The position numbers and the translations under genes are program-made. 64,000 nt of DNA from Variovorax sp. PBL-H6 (GTDB lineage: Bacteria > Pseudomonadota > Gammaproteobacteria > Burkholderiales > Burkholderiaceae_C): positions 496,001 through 560,000 of the forward strand of contig NZ_LR594660.1 of assembly GCF_901827155.1 (NCBI RefSeq), read 5' to 3'. Positions 52,701 through 60,801 of the stretch are shown in pieces. The notes under the pieces are model-generated. The model was not told where the DNA came from. It saw nothing but the letters and a program-made list of their open reading frames with translations, and ran no database searches. Position 1 is the stretch's first letter, and the number at the start of each line of letters is the position of its first letter.

Positions 52701-52909
52701 CCGGATGGGTCCTCATCGACCACAAGTCCAACCCGCGCGGTGCGACTCACGATGAGGAGCTCGTGCGCGAGCACGGGCCTCAGCTCGCCTCGTACGCGGA
52801 TGCGCTGGTCCGCGCGACTGGACGGCCGGTTACCGAACAGTGGCTCTTCTTGCCGGTAGCCGCTCGGGCGCTGCGCGTTCGAGCTCTCCCTAGCCTTGAG
52901 GTTGCTTGA
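49703..52909 (+). CDS. AddA-like UvrD/RecB-family helicase-nuclease
   Basis: 1068-residue SF1A helicase. Walker A is GAGSGKTYRLTS at residues 8-16, motif II VDEFQDTSPLQLALF near 340, motif III region GDPKQAIYGFRGTDASL near 370, then THHGAKGLEWPVAIL near 697 and NKRLLYVSMTRARDALVL near 782. A C-terminal RecB nuclease domain follows: GTALHHCIAR (~915), LRGRIDFLVD (~990), LIDHKSN (~1005), QLASYADAL (~1030). This is the AddA domain order. With the upstream AddB-like protein it gives a two-nuclease helicase as in AddAB. Regulation by a BrxR/CapW-type repressor is unlike housekeeping AddAB or RecBCD. Confidence 0.88.
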   Translation: MNPVEFISAGAGSGKTYRLTSILSEALLGGNEPVRPHAVLATTFTVKAATELRERVRTRLLEHGRMDLVTAIGQARIGTVNSVCGQLLERFCFEMGLSPDQTVLSEAQTKKLLARALDDTFDAERRTELLTLMRRLGMEDAMWSDTIGKVVKAARENDISREALRAMGATNADRMLENWPAPEGGVDHAARLLEELATAKTAVAKDIESRDAAGGRVDKVMRDGIEELERLHRLFKSGNWTWPDWLAACNVKIGAKLVGLVQPVVDAAQAHERHPQFHEEVRRYLDLVFSLATDTLDTFRRAKEELGAVDFIDQEVELLRALRESEAVREALSSELDLVLVDEFQDTSPLQLALFVEIAKLARRSVWVGDPKQAIYGFRGTDASLIAGVIGAVQGWGGIIGDPLTDSRRSTPALVSLANAVFVPAFAPDLEADAVKLAPTRGDIPGQPALYDWTFESRKGELDYLGLGPAITELLASGAKVYDKGTKELRAIRAGDIAVLCRTNDQIDYAAAALARWSIPSASGRPGLLSTPEALLVTACLRRLQDPTDTVATALILTLAAGMPAKEWLGDRLDHLAAEKPSHEWRATGNNAHPLLARLETLRPSLLSLTPAEALRLAKAESHVAMLASAWSRTPQEARVRVDNVEALLAMATTYESECVSSKQPASVGGLLRWLSTQAAGGEDARAAAADDAVAVLTHHGAKGLEWPVAILTGLGAGARTAVWDVRARTNAEKLDPQEPLRDRFIHCWPRTFGKRKAPQAALNAENSQIGQAMAKAGLEENKRLLYVSMTRARDALVLVSAMKTRPDRSWVDEVGASELLFGESGVMVLPDGRHVQRETKLWSAADCAAEPPAATAADRSWFSPAAPLASRPLWHRPSTGEGAEASVFAVGEVEAVGTRIAISKSVDMVLLGTALHHCIARSGVAGSISGEDVERLLTRWDVAHAVDTGAVVGQVDSFLAWIAKRWPGCPVHVEVPIEVDREDGTRLRGRIDFLVDTPAGWVLIDHKSNPRGATHDEELVREHGPQLASYADALVRATGRPVTEQWLFLPVAARALRVRALPSLEVA

Positions 52910-52948
52910 CCTTCGCAAGCACGAAGCCAACAAGAAAAGGTATGCCGC

Positions 52949-53593
52949 ATGTCCTTTGATGAATCTGACCGCGCAGAGAATGCGGCCGCGTCCACATTGT
53001 TCTTTGCTGAAGCCGACGAGCATGAAGGCTTGGAGCTGAAGGTCGGGTATTTGGAGTTCCTATGGATGCAGCCAGGAGCCGCCGCCGAGGCAGACAAGCT
53101 CCGAACCCTGATGAGCGACTATCCCCGTGAGGAAGTTGAACGAGCCATCTGCCTGGTACTCGACGCGGGTGGGTGGAGGCCTCACTTGGTGGCATGTGTG
53201 GCGCTCCTGTGCGGGCACACGACGCCCAAGACGCTCTGGTACTTGTGGCGGGCAATTCAAGCTGACAGTTGGGTTGCTCCGCAGCTTGTCGCGACTGCAT
53301 CGTTGGTGGACCCTGAGTTTGCGAACAAGGCCGAATGGGCTCTGCTTTCAACACGCCTGCAGCCCAAGGCCGCAGGAGCCCTCGGCGCCATGCTGGCTGA
53401 GCGACTGGGCCCGGAAGATGAACTGCCGGAGGACCTCGAGCAGGCCGTTCAGCGAGGCAGTGCTCATCCTGACGACGCCGCCGGAATCGCACAGACTTGG
53501 AAGCAGTCTGTACTGCGGGCCTTCAACGGAGCGGATGGACCTGCACAAGTGAGCGGCCTGGACTGTGCTCGCCGCCTCCCGGCCTCGCATTGA
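52949..53593 (+). CDS. Hypothetical protein behind the helicase gene
   Basis: 214 residues from the ATG at 52949, 39 bp behind the helicase stop in the same direction, so it may be the third gene of the operon. I recognise no family. The predicted secondary structure is helical with repeated short helices (DKLRTLMSDYPREEVERAIC, HLVACVALLCGHTTPKTLWY, PQLVATASLVDPEFANKAEW), which suggests a HEAT-like or DUF6931-like helical bundle. There are no obvious catalytic motifs and no membrane segment. Confidence 0.6.
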   Translation: MSFDESDRAENAAASTLFFAEADEHEGLELKVGYLEFLWMQPGAAAEADKLRTLMSDYPREEVERAICLVLDAGGWRPHLVACVALLCGHTTPKTLWYLWRAIQADSWVAPQLVATASLVDPEFANKAEWALLSTRLQPKAAGALGAMLAERLGPEDELPEDLEQAVQRGSAHPDDAAGIAQTWKQSVLRAFNGADGPAQVSGLDCARRLPASH

Positions 53594-53927
53594 AGACCGT
53601 CCGCCACGCAGGCGCTTATCGAGGCGACAGCGGCTGTTCGCCCTCGCCGCTGCTTCGTTTGCGCCATCGTGGAGCTCGACATGCTCCACGAGTGGGCCAG
53701 AATTCTGAGAGCGCGGATGGTCATGTACTCAGCTTGCTTCGGTGACTACTTCATCTCGCTTCCAATTCTTGGCTGGGAACGGCGACTCTGATGTGGCGAA
53801 AGCCGCGGCGTCCTTTGCACGCTTGAAGCCGTTGTGCCGTTAGGTTGCCAACAGCATCGTGCGGCCAGAACGATAATGAGCACTCTCGTGCTGCAACAAT
53901 TCAAACAGGAACTGAGGAGAGCGTGAA
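53594..53927. other. 334-bp region without a recognisable gene
   Basis: No open frame with a ribosome site is found on either strand. The last 20 bp contain GAGGAGAG, the ribosome site of the next gene. I see no clear terminator hairpin. Confidence 0.6.
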
Positions 53928-54581
53928 ATGGGACAACTACTAGGCTGGCTGACGATTGCGTTGCCCCTGTCTATCGCGGTCGGCATCTGGGCATCGACCC
54001 GCGGCCGAAGCGGTTGGGGATGGTTCTTCCTATGCCTGCTCATCAGCCCCTTGATTGCAGGGATTATTCTCGCAGTCTCGAAGAATCTTGCCACAGGGGA
54101 ATCGACTCCGGCACCTGGTGCTGGCCGCACCTCAGCGCATTCCTCGTCGGGCGCCATGAATGCCGCTGCGCTGTTCGACGCATCAACCAAGTCCTCCTCC
54201 GCTCCCGCACATGTGGGGCCAACAGATGACGATTTCGCCGCAGCGATGGCCGAGTGCGATTCAGCGCAGCGAAAGCCCGGGGTCTGGGCAAAAGCTTTTA
54301 CAGAAGCTCTGGGCGATGAAGTTCGCTCCAGAGCGCTCTATACCGGCCGCCGCGCTGGCGAGTTGGCTGCAGAGCGAATCGAGCGAGAGAGGGTAGAGCA
54401 GTTGAAGACAGAAGAAGGTCGACTTCGTCTCGAGCGTGAGGCCTACGAGGCGAAGCCCAAGGGCACGTGCCCGAATTGCGATACCGTCGTGCTCCTTGAC
54501 GCAGAAAGCTGCCCGAGCCAGCGCTGTGGTGCCACGTTCACCGCTCCTGGTGGGTGGCGCGTCAAGCCACTGCCGGCGTAA
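53928..54581 (+). CDS. Membrane protein with C-terminal zinc ribbon
   Basis: 217 residues behind GAGGAGAGCGTGAA. Two N-terminal helices (LLGWLTIALPLSIAVGIWAS and GWFFLCLLISPLIAGIILAV) are followed by a low-complexity linker, a charged coiled-coil (ERIERERVEQLKTEEGRLRL) and a C-terminal zinc-ribbon motif CPNC-x11-CPSQRC. The layout suggests a membrane-anchored adaptor. The function is unknown. Confidence 0.65.
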   Translation: MGQLLGWLTIALPLSIAVGIWASTRGRSGWGWFFLCLLISPLIAGIILAVSKNLATGESTPAPGAGRTSAHSSSGAMNAAALFDASTKSSSAPAHVGPTDDDFAAAMAECDSAQRKPGVWAKAFTEALGDEVRSRALYTGRRAGELAAERIERERVEQLKTEEGRLRLEREAYEAKPKGTCPNCDTVVLLDAESCPSQRCGATFTAPGGWRVKPLPA

Positions 54582-54606
54582 ACACGACATCGCGCACCTC
54601 GCTCCG

Positions 54607-55434
54607 TCACATGGCCTGGATGAAGCGGGTGAGATACCACCCGAGGTAAGGCTCATGCAGGTCCAATGCCGCTCCAACGGTGTCACGGAACCACGCGCAC
54701 ACCTCAGTCGGTTCGCCACCTTCAATGTCCGCGGAAACGCGTGCGTGCAGCCCTAGCGGCATGCGCGCGATGCGGGACTTGACTGCAACGGCATAGGCGC
54801 TCTCGGCCGCCTTGGCCTGCGTCGGGTTGAGCGGCTTGACGTCGGGATAGCCATCAAGCTCGGCCAGCGCTGCCGCCTGGTACATACCGAGAACGGCCTC
54901 GAACTTCTCTGTCGGCAAGCTCGCCATGTACCGGCGCTCATAGACGGCGGACTGCTGGGTGCCCATTTTCCCGAGGAAGAGCGCCTTGCACACGGTAGGC
55001 TGAGTGGCCGCAGCCATGTCGAGGATGTATCGCAGGAATTGCGCATGGACCTCGGTCGGCAGGCGGCGCAGCCCCTTCACCTGCAGTTCGACCACGGCCT
55101 CGAGCACGTAGTTCTTGCTTTCATCCGCGCCGAGCTGCTTGCCGTAGAACGGCATCACCACCCTGGTCAGATATGGCGCCATCCGTTCGTGCAGCATGAC
55201 TCTTCGCAACATGGCCTTGACTGCCTCGCGCTTCGGCGGCGCCAGGTTCGGCCCGTACGAGTTGGTCACTGTCTTCTCGAGCAGAGTCTCGTCACTGACG
55301 TAGCGCTGCATCCACCGCGAAATCTCGGCCTGCAGTCGAGCTGGCGTTGGCTGCTGGGCGGCTGCCGCGAACGACACCGCCGCGAGCAGCGCAATGCTCA
55401 GGCGGCGCAGCCTTGGAAAGAACATGTTTTCCAT
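54607..55434 (-). CDS. Exported hypothetical protein
   Basis: 275 residues with a signal peptide (RRLSIALLAAVSFAAAAQQ). The mature part is helical (ISRWMQRYVSDETLLEKTVT, VKAMLRRVMLHERMAPYLTR) and resembles DUF2059-like periplasmic proteins only loosely. It is 25 bp behind the multidomain gene at 55460 in the same direction, so the two are likely co-transcribed. Confidence 0.6.
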   Translation of the reverse strand: MENMFFPRLRRLSIALLAAVSFAAAAQQPTPARLQAEISRWMQRYVSDETLLEKTVTNSYGPNLAPPKREAVKAMLRRVMLHERMAPYLTRVVMPFYGKQLGADESKNYVLEAVVELQVKGLRRLPTEVHAQFLRYILDMAAATQPTVCKALFLGKMGTQQSAVYERRYMASLPTEKFEAVLGMYQAAALAELDGYPDVKPLNPTQAKAAESAYAVAVKSRIARMPLGLHARVSADIEGGEPTEVCAWFRDTVGAALDLHEPYLGWYLTRFIQAM

Positions 55435-55459
55435 CGAAGGACTCGCTTCCTTTGTTCAA

Positions 55460-57580
55460 CTATTGAGGTCCGCGCCGCGCCAGGAGCAGGAACTCAACCC
55501 CTTGCGCTCGCGCTGATTGCATGTCGAAATGGGCCAAGCTCGCTTGGCCAAGCAGCGAGGCGCAATCGACGCACGCGATTGCTGGCACGTTCTTGAGTTC
55601 GAAGGGCCCGACCTTCATCGACTCGATGACGATGCCTCGTGCCAGCACTACTCTGCCGTCGGCTGTCCGCATCTTCACCTGCGGCTCGGTCACCCGGTAG
55701 ACGACCTTCGTGTCACGCAGCATCGCGTCGCTCAGGCTCGTCCGGCTGGCGCCGGTGTCGACCATGAAAGCCCGCGGCTTGCTCGAGCCCAGGGTCACTG
55801 GCGCGAAGAAGTGACCACTGAAGGCCGGCAACCGCAGCGCCGCGCGCTCCAAGGTCTTCTCTGGTTCGGCCTGGTCGATAGCCGTCTCAATGGAAATCCG
55901 TTGCGCCACGAAGTACGGCCGGACGCCCTTTGCTTCCAACTGGTTGTCGTAGGCCTGCAGGAGAGACAGCGCCTCGTAGGGCCGCTTCGATTTGAGCAGG
56001 AGGCTGGCTAAGCGCCCTCTGACGTCGACCAGGCTCGGTGCCACGGACAGCGCCTTGTACGACCATTCGATGGCGTCGCCCGTGTGGCCCAGCTTCTCGT
56101 GGCTGTCGGCGTAGAACGCGAAGAGGTCGTACGCACCCTCCCCGAGGTCCAACGACCTCCTGAGGTGAACGATGGCTTCCTCGTGCTTGTCACGCAAGTT
56201 CAGGACCATGCCCAGGCGCGCGGCGCCGAAGGCGTCGTCGGGTCGAAGCCGTACGTACTCGCGCCAGCTGGCTTCCTGGCATCGCAGGTCGCGCAGCTGC
56301 ACACATTTGATTGCCTGAGAACGGTGGTCCTCCGCCGTCAACTGGTCCCGATTGAGCCAACGCTCCACGTAGCCGCGTGTCATGAGCGTGGTCGCGCCCG
56401 AGGTTGCGAGCAGCACCGTGCAGCATCCGACGAAGACCTTCAGGTTCTTGCGCTGGCTGGGGTAGTCGCTCCAGAGCGAGAAAATGACGACGACCGCGAC
56501 TGGCAGCAGCAGCGTGCCAAGGCCGACTCCGAGCGCATAGGCCAGCGACGCCCTCTCAGGCAGATGGAAGGCCAGGCCGAACGCGACCAGCACCACGGCC
56601 AAGATGATTGCTGCGGTCCACAGCGGCGCGCCGGCGGCGCGTTCGCGTAACCTAGCTTGCCTGAGGAATCCAGGCTCAGCGTCCGCGGCCGGCGCAGCCC
56701 GGCCCTTGGCCAGCTCCGGGATGTGCTGCATGGGTTTCCAGCTCAGGCGCCCTTCGCGCCAAACCAGCGTGGTCATGCTGATGGTGCCCGCCTGCACAAG
56801 CTCCTCGAGCTGCACTGCCGACAGCGGACCGCTCCTGTTTTCGCCTTCTGCGTACCACCAGACCTGCTCGGCTGCGTCTGCTGCGGGCGTGTCGGTCTGC
56901 TCCGGCGTCGGCAACGCAGCCAACGGGGCCTCGGCGAACACAGGGTCTCGACGGTCTTCGAGCGCTTTCCGGCCACGTGCTCGCATGCGCAGAGACTCGA
57001 GCGGCTCAAGGTCCCCGGCCTGCTTGGCACCAAAGTAGGTGTTCTTTACTCGCTCCGAGTTCGTGAAGTACAGAAACCAGAGGAAGCTTGAAATGAAGCC
57101 GCGAACCGTTTGAGCAGCGCCCTCCCCCGCGGCGTTCACGTTGAGGAACGCCCAGGCAGCGCCCACATCGCCGAGGTACATGACGAACGGACTTAGGGCA
57201 AGAAAGAGCTTGGCGTGGGTCACGCTCTCCGGCTCGTACCTCGTGCGAAGCCGGTTGGCCATCCAGACCTGCCAGACAATCATGCCCAGCATCAGGCACC
57301 AGCAGAAAGCCTTGTATTGCACATAGCTTGGAAGCTCCACGAGCGCGGGGTTGCGCGCCTCCGCCTCGGTGAAGTTCCTGAATTGCGTGCCAATACCTAT
57401 CAGCGGCGAAAGGACGAATGAAGCGACAAGAAAGAAGCCGAGCCAGCCTCTCGTTCCGTGGAGCCTCTCTCCGCGAGCCTCCCTTTGGCGTGCCGACCGA
57501 CGTACCAGCCACACGCAACCGGCAATCAGCGCGAGGAATATCAACAGCGGCAGCAGCGAGCCAGCCTGCTCCATGGTCAT
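55460..57580 (-). CDS. Multidomain membrane protein: DUF2569, GYF_2, TPR and retropepsin-like protease
   Basis: 706 residues in a rare order. The N-terminus has four membrane helices with the DUF2569 pattern (GWLGFFLVASFVLSPLIGIG ... AWAFLNVNA). A GYF_2 (DUF4339) module follows near 240-290 (VWWYAEGENRSGPLSAVQLE, LVWREGRLSWKPMQHIPEL). Two more membrane helices come next (WTAAIILAVVLVAFGLAF, LLLPVAVVVIFSLW). TPR-like repeats cover ~430-560 (EASWREYVRLRPDDAFGAAR). The C-terminal aspartyl protease domain has VDTGASRTSLSDAM. It could be a membrane protease with a ligand-binding module. The role is unknown. Confidence 0.75.
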   Translation of the reverse strand: MTMEQAGSLLPLLIFLALIAGCVWLVRRSARQREARGERLHGTRGWLGFFLVASFVLSPLIGIGTQFRNFTEAEARNPALVELPSYVQYKAFCWCLMLGMIVWQVWMANRLRTRYEPESVTHAKLFLALSPFVMYLGDVGAAWAFLNVNAAGEGAAQTVRGFISSFLWFLYFTNSERVKNTYFGAKQAGDLEPLESLRMRARGRKALEDRRDPVFAEAPLAALPTPEQTDTPAADAAEQVWWYAEGENRSGPLSAVQLEELVQAGTISMTTLVWREGRLSWKPMQHIPELAKGRAAPAADAEPGFLRQARLRERAAGAPLWTAAIILAVVLVAFGLAFHLPERASLAYALGVGLGTLLLPVAVVVIFSLWSDYPSQRKNLKVFVGCCTVLLATSGATTLMTRGYVERWLNRDQLTAEDHRSQAIKCVQLRDLRCQEASWREYVRLRPDDAFGAARLGMVLNLRDKHEEAIVHLRRSLDLGEGAYDLFAFYADSHEKLGHTGDAIEWSYKALSVAPSLVDVRGRLASLLLKSKRPYEALSLLQAYDNQLEAKGVRPYFVAQRISIETAIDQAEPEKTLERAALRLPAFSGHFFAPVTLGSSKPRAFMVDTGASRTSLSDAMLRDTKVVYRVTEPQVKMRTADGRVVLARGIVIESMKVGPFELKNVPAIACVDCASLLGQASLAHFDMQSARAQGVEFLLLARRGPQ

Positions 57581-57646
57581 ATTCGCTCCTCAGTCTTTCA
57601 GTGTTTTTGTGAGTAGGGCCCGTTCGGCGCTAGAGCGTCCGGGGCA

Positions 57647-58693
57647 TCAACGTTGGTTGTCGAGTCGCAGTCTTTCCACAAATCGCGCGGCGTACCTCCG
57701 CAGCGTGTCGATGGAATCGTTCTGGGAGGCAGCAGTGACCATGGCCACGCGCCCGTTTAGATTGACTAGCTCGGTATAGGTGGTTGCGCCATTTGGAGTT
57801 CGCAGACTGGCGCATACTCGGTCTTGGTCATCGCAACTCAGCCGAGACCCAGGCATTTCGCCGATGAATCGCTTCTTTACATCGGCAAACTGGGCTGGCC
57901 GCACAGGTATCGGCCCATAGCGCGTGTCGTCCAGAACGAGCACGAACTGAACCGGACCCGAGGACCCGAAGTTTGCACTCTGAGGAACGAAGGCACCGAC
58001 GAAGAAGTTCGAGTTGACTGCCGGTCCAAGATTCTTGTCGGTCGCCGGGTCGACGTTCCATGGCTTCCAGCCAGTGGGCAGTGTCAAGAGCAGCGAACTT
58101 GTCGGCATGCGCCCCACTCGCAGCGGGTTTTCGCCGCGGGGCCGGCACTCCGTTCCCTTCGTCGTCCCTGACGAGACTCGGATTGACACCGACTTCAACG
58201 AAACCGGCTGCTTTCCCGTTGGGCTCGCCTGAGCAGAAGCCGGGAGTTGGCGCTCAAACAGAAGCCATTCGTCTTCGATACGATAGTTCAGCTCAGAGGC
58301 TGGACCTTTCGGCTGACCGGTTACTGGGTCGAGGGTTGTCACCCGCAACTGCCCTGGCCCGGATGGCACATAGCTCGACAGAGTCTCCGTCTTTCCGTTA
58401 CTGCCGTGGCACGTCGACCGAGCCCGACTACCGTCGTACTCAATGACACAGTCGCCGTTCTGCTCGCGGTGCGTTCCGTCAGCCAGGGTGACTCGAACCT
58501 GCTGACTACGCCAGCAGCCGCGTAAAGCGATGTCTTCGGAAGCGGCCACTGCTGCGCCGGCGCTGGACAACAGGACGAGTGCCGCCAGGGCGGGAACAAT
58601 CAAACACATCGCGCCACGACTTTCACGTCGCCAGCATGCGGCCAGAGGAAAACGCGCTGGCGGGCACCAGAATGAGCCTTGTCGCGACATCAT
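57647..58693 (-). CDS. Exported hypothetical protein
   Basis: 348 residues from the ATG at 58693, which overlaps the stop of the upstream membrane gene. A better signal peptide starts at a later ATG (58609): MCLIVPALAALVLLSSAGAA then VAASE. The mature part starts with an extracytoplasmic domain with paired Cys (RGCWRSQQVRVTL, GDCVIEYDGS, STCHGSNG). The C-terminal half ends VNLNGRVAMVTAASQNDSID. No family is recognised. Confidence 0.6.
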   Translation of the reverse strand: MMSRQGSFWCPPARFPLAACWRRESRGAMCLIVPALAALVLLSSAGAAVAASEDIALRGCWRSQQVRVTLADGTHREQNGDCVIEYDGSRARSTCHGSNGKTETLSSYVPSGPGQLRVTTLDPVTGQPKGPASELNYRIEDEWLLFERQLPASAQASPTGKQPVSLKSVSIRVSSGTTKGTECRPRGENPLRVGRMPTSSLLLTLPTGWKPWNVDPATDKNLGPAVNSNFFVGAFVPQSANFGSSGPVQFVLVLDDTRYGPIPVRPAQFADVKKRFIGEMPGSRLSCDDQDRVCASLRTPNGATTYTELVNLNGRVAMVTAASQNDSIDTLRRYAARFVERLRLDNQR

Positions 58694-59082
58694 TCCGCCG
58701 CCGCGAAGCTCGTGTGCGCAGCCGACTCGCCCGCTACCGCTCGGTTCTTGGATGACATCAGCGCGAGGATGTTGAGCAGGCACGGTGTCGCCATCACCGC
58801 GATGAAGACGGCGATGAACAGGCTCTCCCGGGCCTTAAGCGACCACAGGACGAAAGCGACAGCCGCGGCCAGTCCTGCCAGCCACAGCCCATTGAGCGCC
58901 AGCGCTCCTACAACGGCAACGCGCGAGGAGTCTGGCCGGAAGGCAATCAGCGCTGCGCCGAAGGGCAGCAGATGAATCACCATGACCCATGGAGAGGCCT
59001 GCGGGTAGCGGGCCATGGCAAGCGCGCCGACTCCGAAGCAGGCAACACCAATCCAATCGAGCACCTTCGCCCAAGTCTGCAT
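58690..59082 (-). CDS. Small multi-helix membrane protein
   Basis: 130 residues from the ATG at 59082, chosen because TTGGAGGAAATCGCG lies just upstream; the frame is open for 74 further codons without membrane character. It has four predicted helices (VLDWIGVACFGVGALAM, WVMVIHLLPFGAALIAF, VVGALALNGLWLAGLAAA, SLFIAVFIAVMATPCLLNIL). The function is unknown. It is upstream of and coupled to the exported protein gene. Confidence 0.65.
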   Translation of the reverse strand: MQTWAKVLDWIGVACFGVGALAMARYPQASPWVMVIHLLPFGAALIAFRPDSSRVAVVGALALNGLWLAGLAAAVAFVLWSLKARESLFIAVFIAVMATPCLLNILALMSSKNRAVAGESAAHTSFAAAE

Positions 59083-59289
59083 CGCGATTTCCTCCAACCC
59101 GGCGCGTGACCGGTAGTCCCCGGCACGTGCCTTAGCCCTCGACTCCTGAAGCGCCTCCCGTAGGGAGTACCGCCGTTCCATTCTTTTGAGCGCACTCGCC
59201 ACCGGCAGTGGGTACTTTTGTGCTAACCTTATGTTACCAGCAGTAACTCGTCTGCGCAACATGCGCCCCTCACTTCGGCAAGCCAGCTC

Positions 59290-59787
59290 ATGACTCCACA
59301 GCAAATCGTCGGCCTTGCCGCTCGCCTGTTCGCAATCTGGCTCGCTATCTCCGCGTTCCAGGCGTTCGCCATCGCCCAGGCGCTGAAGGCGTCGAATAAC
59401 CCGGACGCCGTGTGGGTGCCGTATCTGGTGGCCGGGCTCTACGTCGGAGCCGGCGCGCTCCTATGGCTGTTTCCAATGTCCGTCGCGCACCGCTTGGTTC
59501 CGAAGACGAGGTTTGAAGACAAGCTACAGCTTCCGAGCCAGCAGGCCCTGGTCGTCGCCTGCGTGGTGCTCGGGCTGCTCGTCATTGCCATCAAGGCGTT
59601 GCCGGCAGTGCTGAAGTACCTGTCGCTGTGCGCCATCGTGATTGCCAACGGGCAGCCCATCACGACGATGGACCCTTGGATGCACATCGACGGGATGATT
59701 GGGTTCGGGGAGCTGGCGGTGGGGATTTTCTTGGCGACAAAGGCGCATGCGGTTGCGGCCAGGCTCATCCCGTCGGCTGCGGTCTAG
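59290..59787 (+). CDS. Hypothetical membrane protein
   Basis: 165 residues with four predicted helices (LFAIWLAISAFQAFAIAQAL, VPYLVAGLYVGAGALLWLFP, ALVVACVVLGLLVIAIKALP, IGFGELAVGIFLATKAHAVA). It has no recognised family. It is divergent from 59082 with ~200 bp between, which contains TTATGTTACC-type AT-rich sequence that could hold promoters. It is 18 bp upstream of the next gene. Confidence 0.65.
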   Translation: MTPQQIVGLAARLFAIWLAISAFQAFAIAQALKASNNPDAVWVPYLVAGLYVGAGALLWLFPMSVAHRLVPKTRFEDKLQLPSQQALVVACVVLGLLVIAIKALPAVLKYLSLCAIVIANGQPITTMDPWMHIDGMIGFGELAVGIFLATKAHAVAARLIPSAAV

Positions 59788-59805
59788 GCACCACGGGAGA
59801 GCCGG

Positions 59806-60510
59806 ATGAAGGCATTTGGAGTGCTGCTGTTCATTGGTGCGGTCTTGGTCGGGGGCTATGCACTCTTCGTGTTCGACCCGAGCGTAGCGACGGGCTACGG
59901 CAGTCGTGTCAACAACATCGGCCTCATGCAGGACCGACAAAACCTGTTGCTCGCAGCGTGCGCCGCGGCTGTGACCGGGGCCATTTTCATGGTGTTCGGC
60001 GGGCGCGGGGGCACGAAGGACATCCCGCCGGTCAGCTATGGTGACGGCACGGCATTGAGTACCGAGAAGCTATCCGCCATCGAGGACTTTCGCGACGCGC
60101 TGAAACATGACGTCCCCTCGGTCATTCGCACTGCGCTGCAGGCCGGGCGAGTTCACCCATACGACGAACTGCCAACAGGGCGCGGCTTTCTCCAATACGC
60201 CGTCTCGGAACAGGCACTCTCTTGCATCCCGCTTCTTCTCGAAGCCGGCGCAAAGCCCGACCATCCTGACAGCACTGGAAGAACCGCTTTCGATTTCATA
60301 ACGGCATCTAGCAGCCCCGAGCTTCAGAGCCTGATGCGCCCAAAACCCGAGTCAATAGCCAACGCGGTGGCTAGCGATGCAACCGCCAAGATGATGTTGC
60401 GCTTGGAGCAACTGGCGAACTTGCACGCAGACGGCATTCTGACGGCAGAGGAGTTCGACCTTGCAAAGGCTCGCGTGCTGGCAAGTGCGCAGGAGGGGCG
60501 GCTCGGCTAG
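59806..60510 (+). CDS. Membrane protein with ankyrin-like repeat and C-terminal SHOCT domain
   Basis: 234 residues. Two N-terminal helices (AFGVLLFIGAVLVGGYALFV, NLLLAACAAAVTGAIFMVFG) are followed by an ankyrin-like part (LLEAGAKPDHPDSTGRTAFD) and a SHOCT motif at the end (LEQLANLHADGILTAEEFDL, AKARVLAS). SHOCT motifs often sit at C-termini of oligomerising membrane proteins. AGAGCCGG lies before the ATG. The role is unknown. Confidence 0.7.
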   Translation: MKAFGVLLFIGAVLVGGYALFVFDPSVATGYGSRVNNIGLMQDRQNLLLAACAAAVTGAIFMVFGGRGGTKDIPPVSYGDGTALSTEKLSAIEDFRDALKHDVPSVIRTALQAGRVHPYDELPTGRGFLQYAVSEQALSCIPLLLEAGAKPDHPDSTGRTAFDFITASSSPELQSLMRPKPESIANAVASDATAKMMLRLEQLANLHADGILTAEEFDLAKARVLASAQEGRLG

Positions 60511-60801
60511 CAGCTTGCTCGCAGTTCGGCACGCGGGGCGGGTTCCCAGCTTCCGGACGAGCCGCCGAGCTCGGGCTCCTATGGCGCGGAGGCGGCGCCA
60601 GTGCGGATGCACGCGCTGCGATGCCCGGTAGCGCCATTCGATGCTGCATCGCTCCGGCGGGTTTGTGATGCCATGCCGCGCAATGTACGAAGGGCAGCAG
60701 CGCCTGCCATCCTCATTCCAGGCCGGGAAATCAAGGTATTGGCCATTCGTCATCAGCGCGAAGAGGACTGCCCTGTAGGCAACGCATCTTCAGCGCTGGT
60801 A
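60511..60801. other. 291-bp region without a recognisable gene
   Basis: Several short overlapping frames exist but none has a ribosome site or family pattern. The two genes on either side converge here, so any hairpin would serve as a terminator; GCCGCCGAGCTCGGGC near 60562 is GC-rich but not a clear stem with a T-run. Confidence 0.5.
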
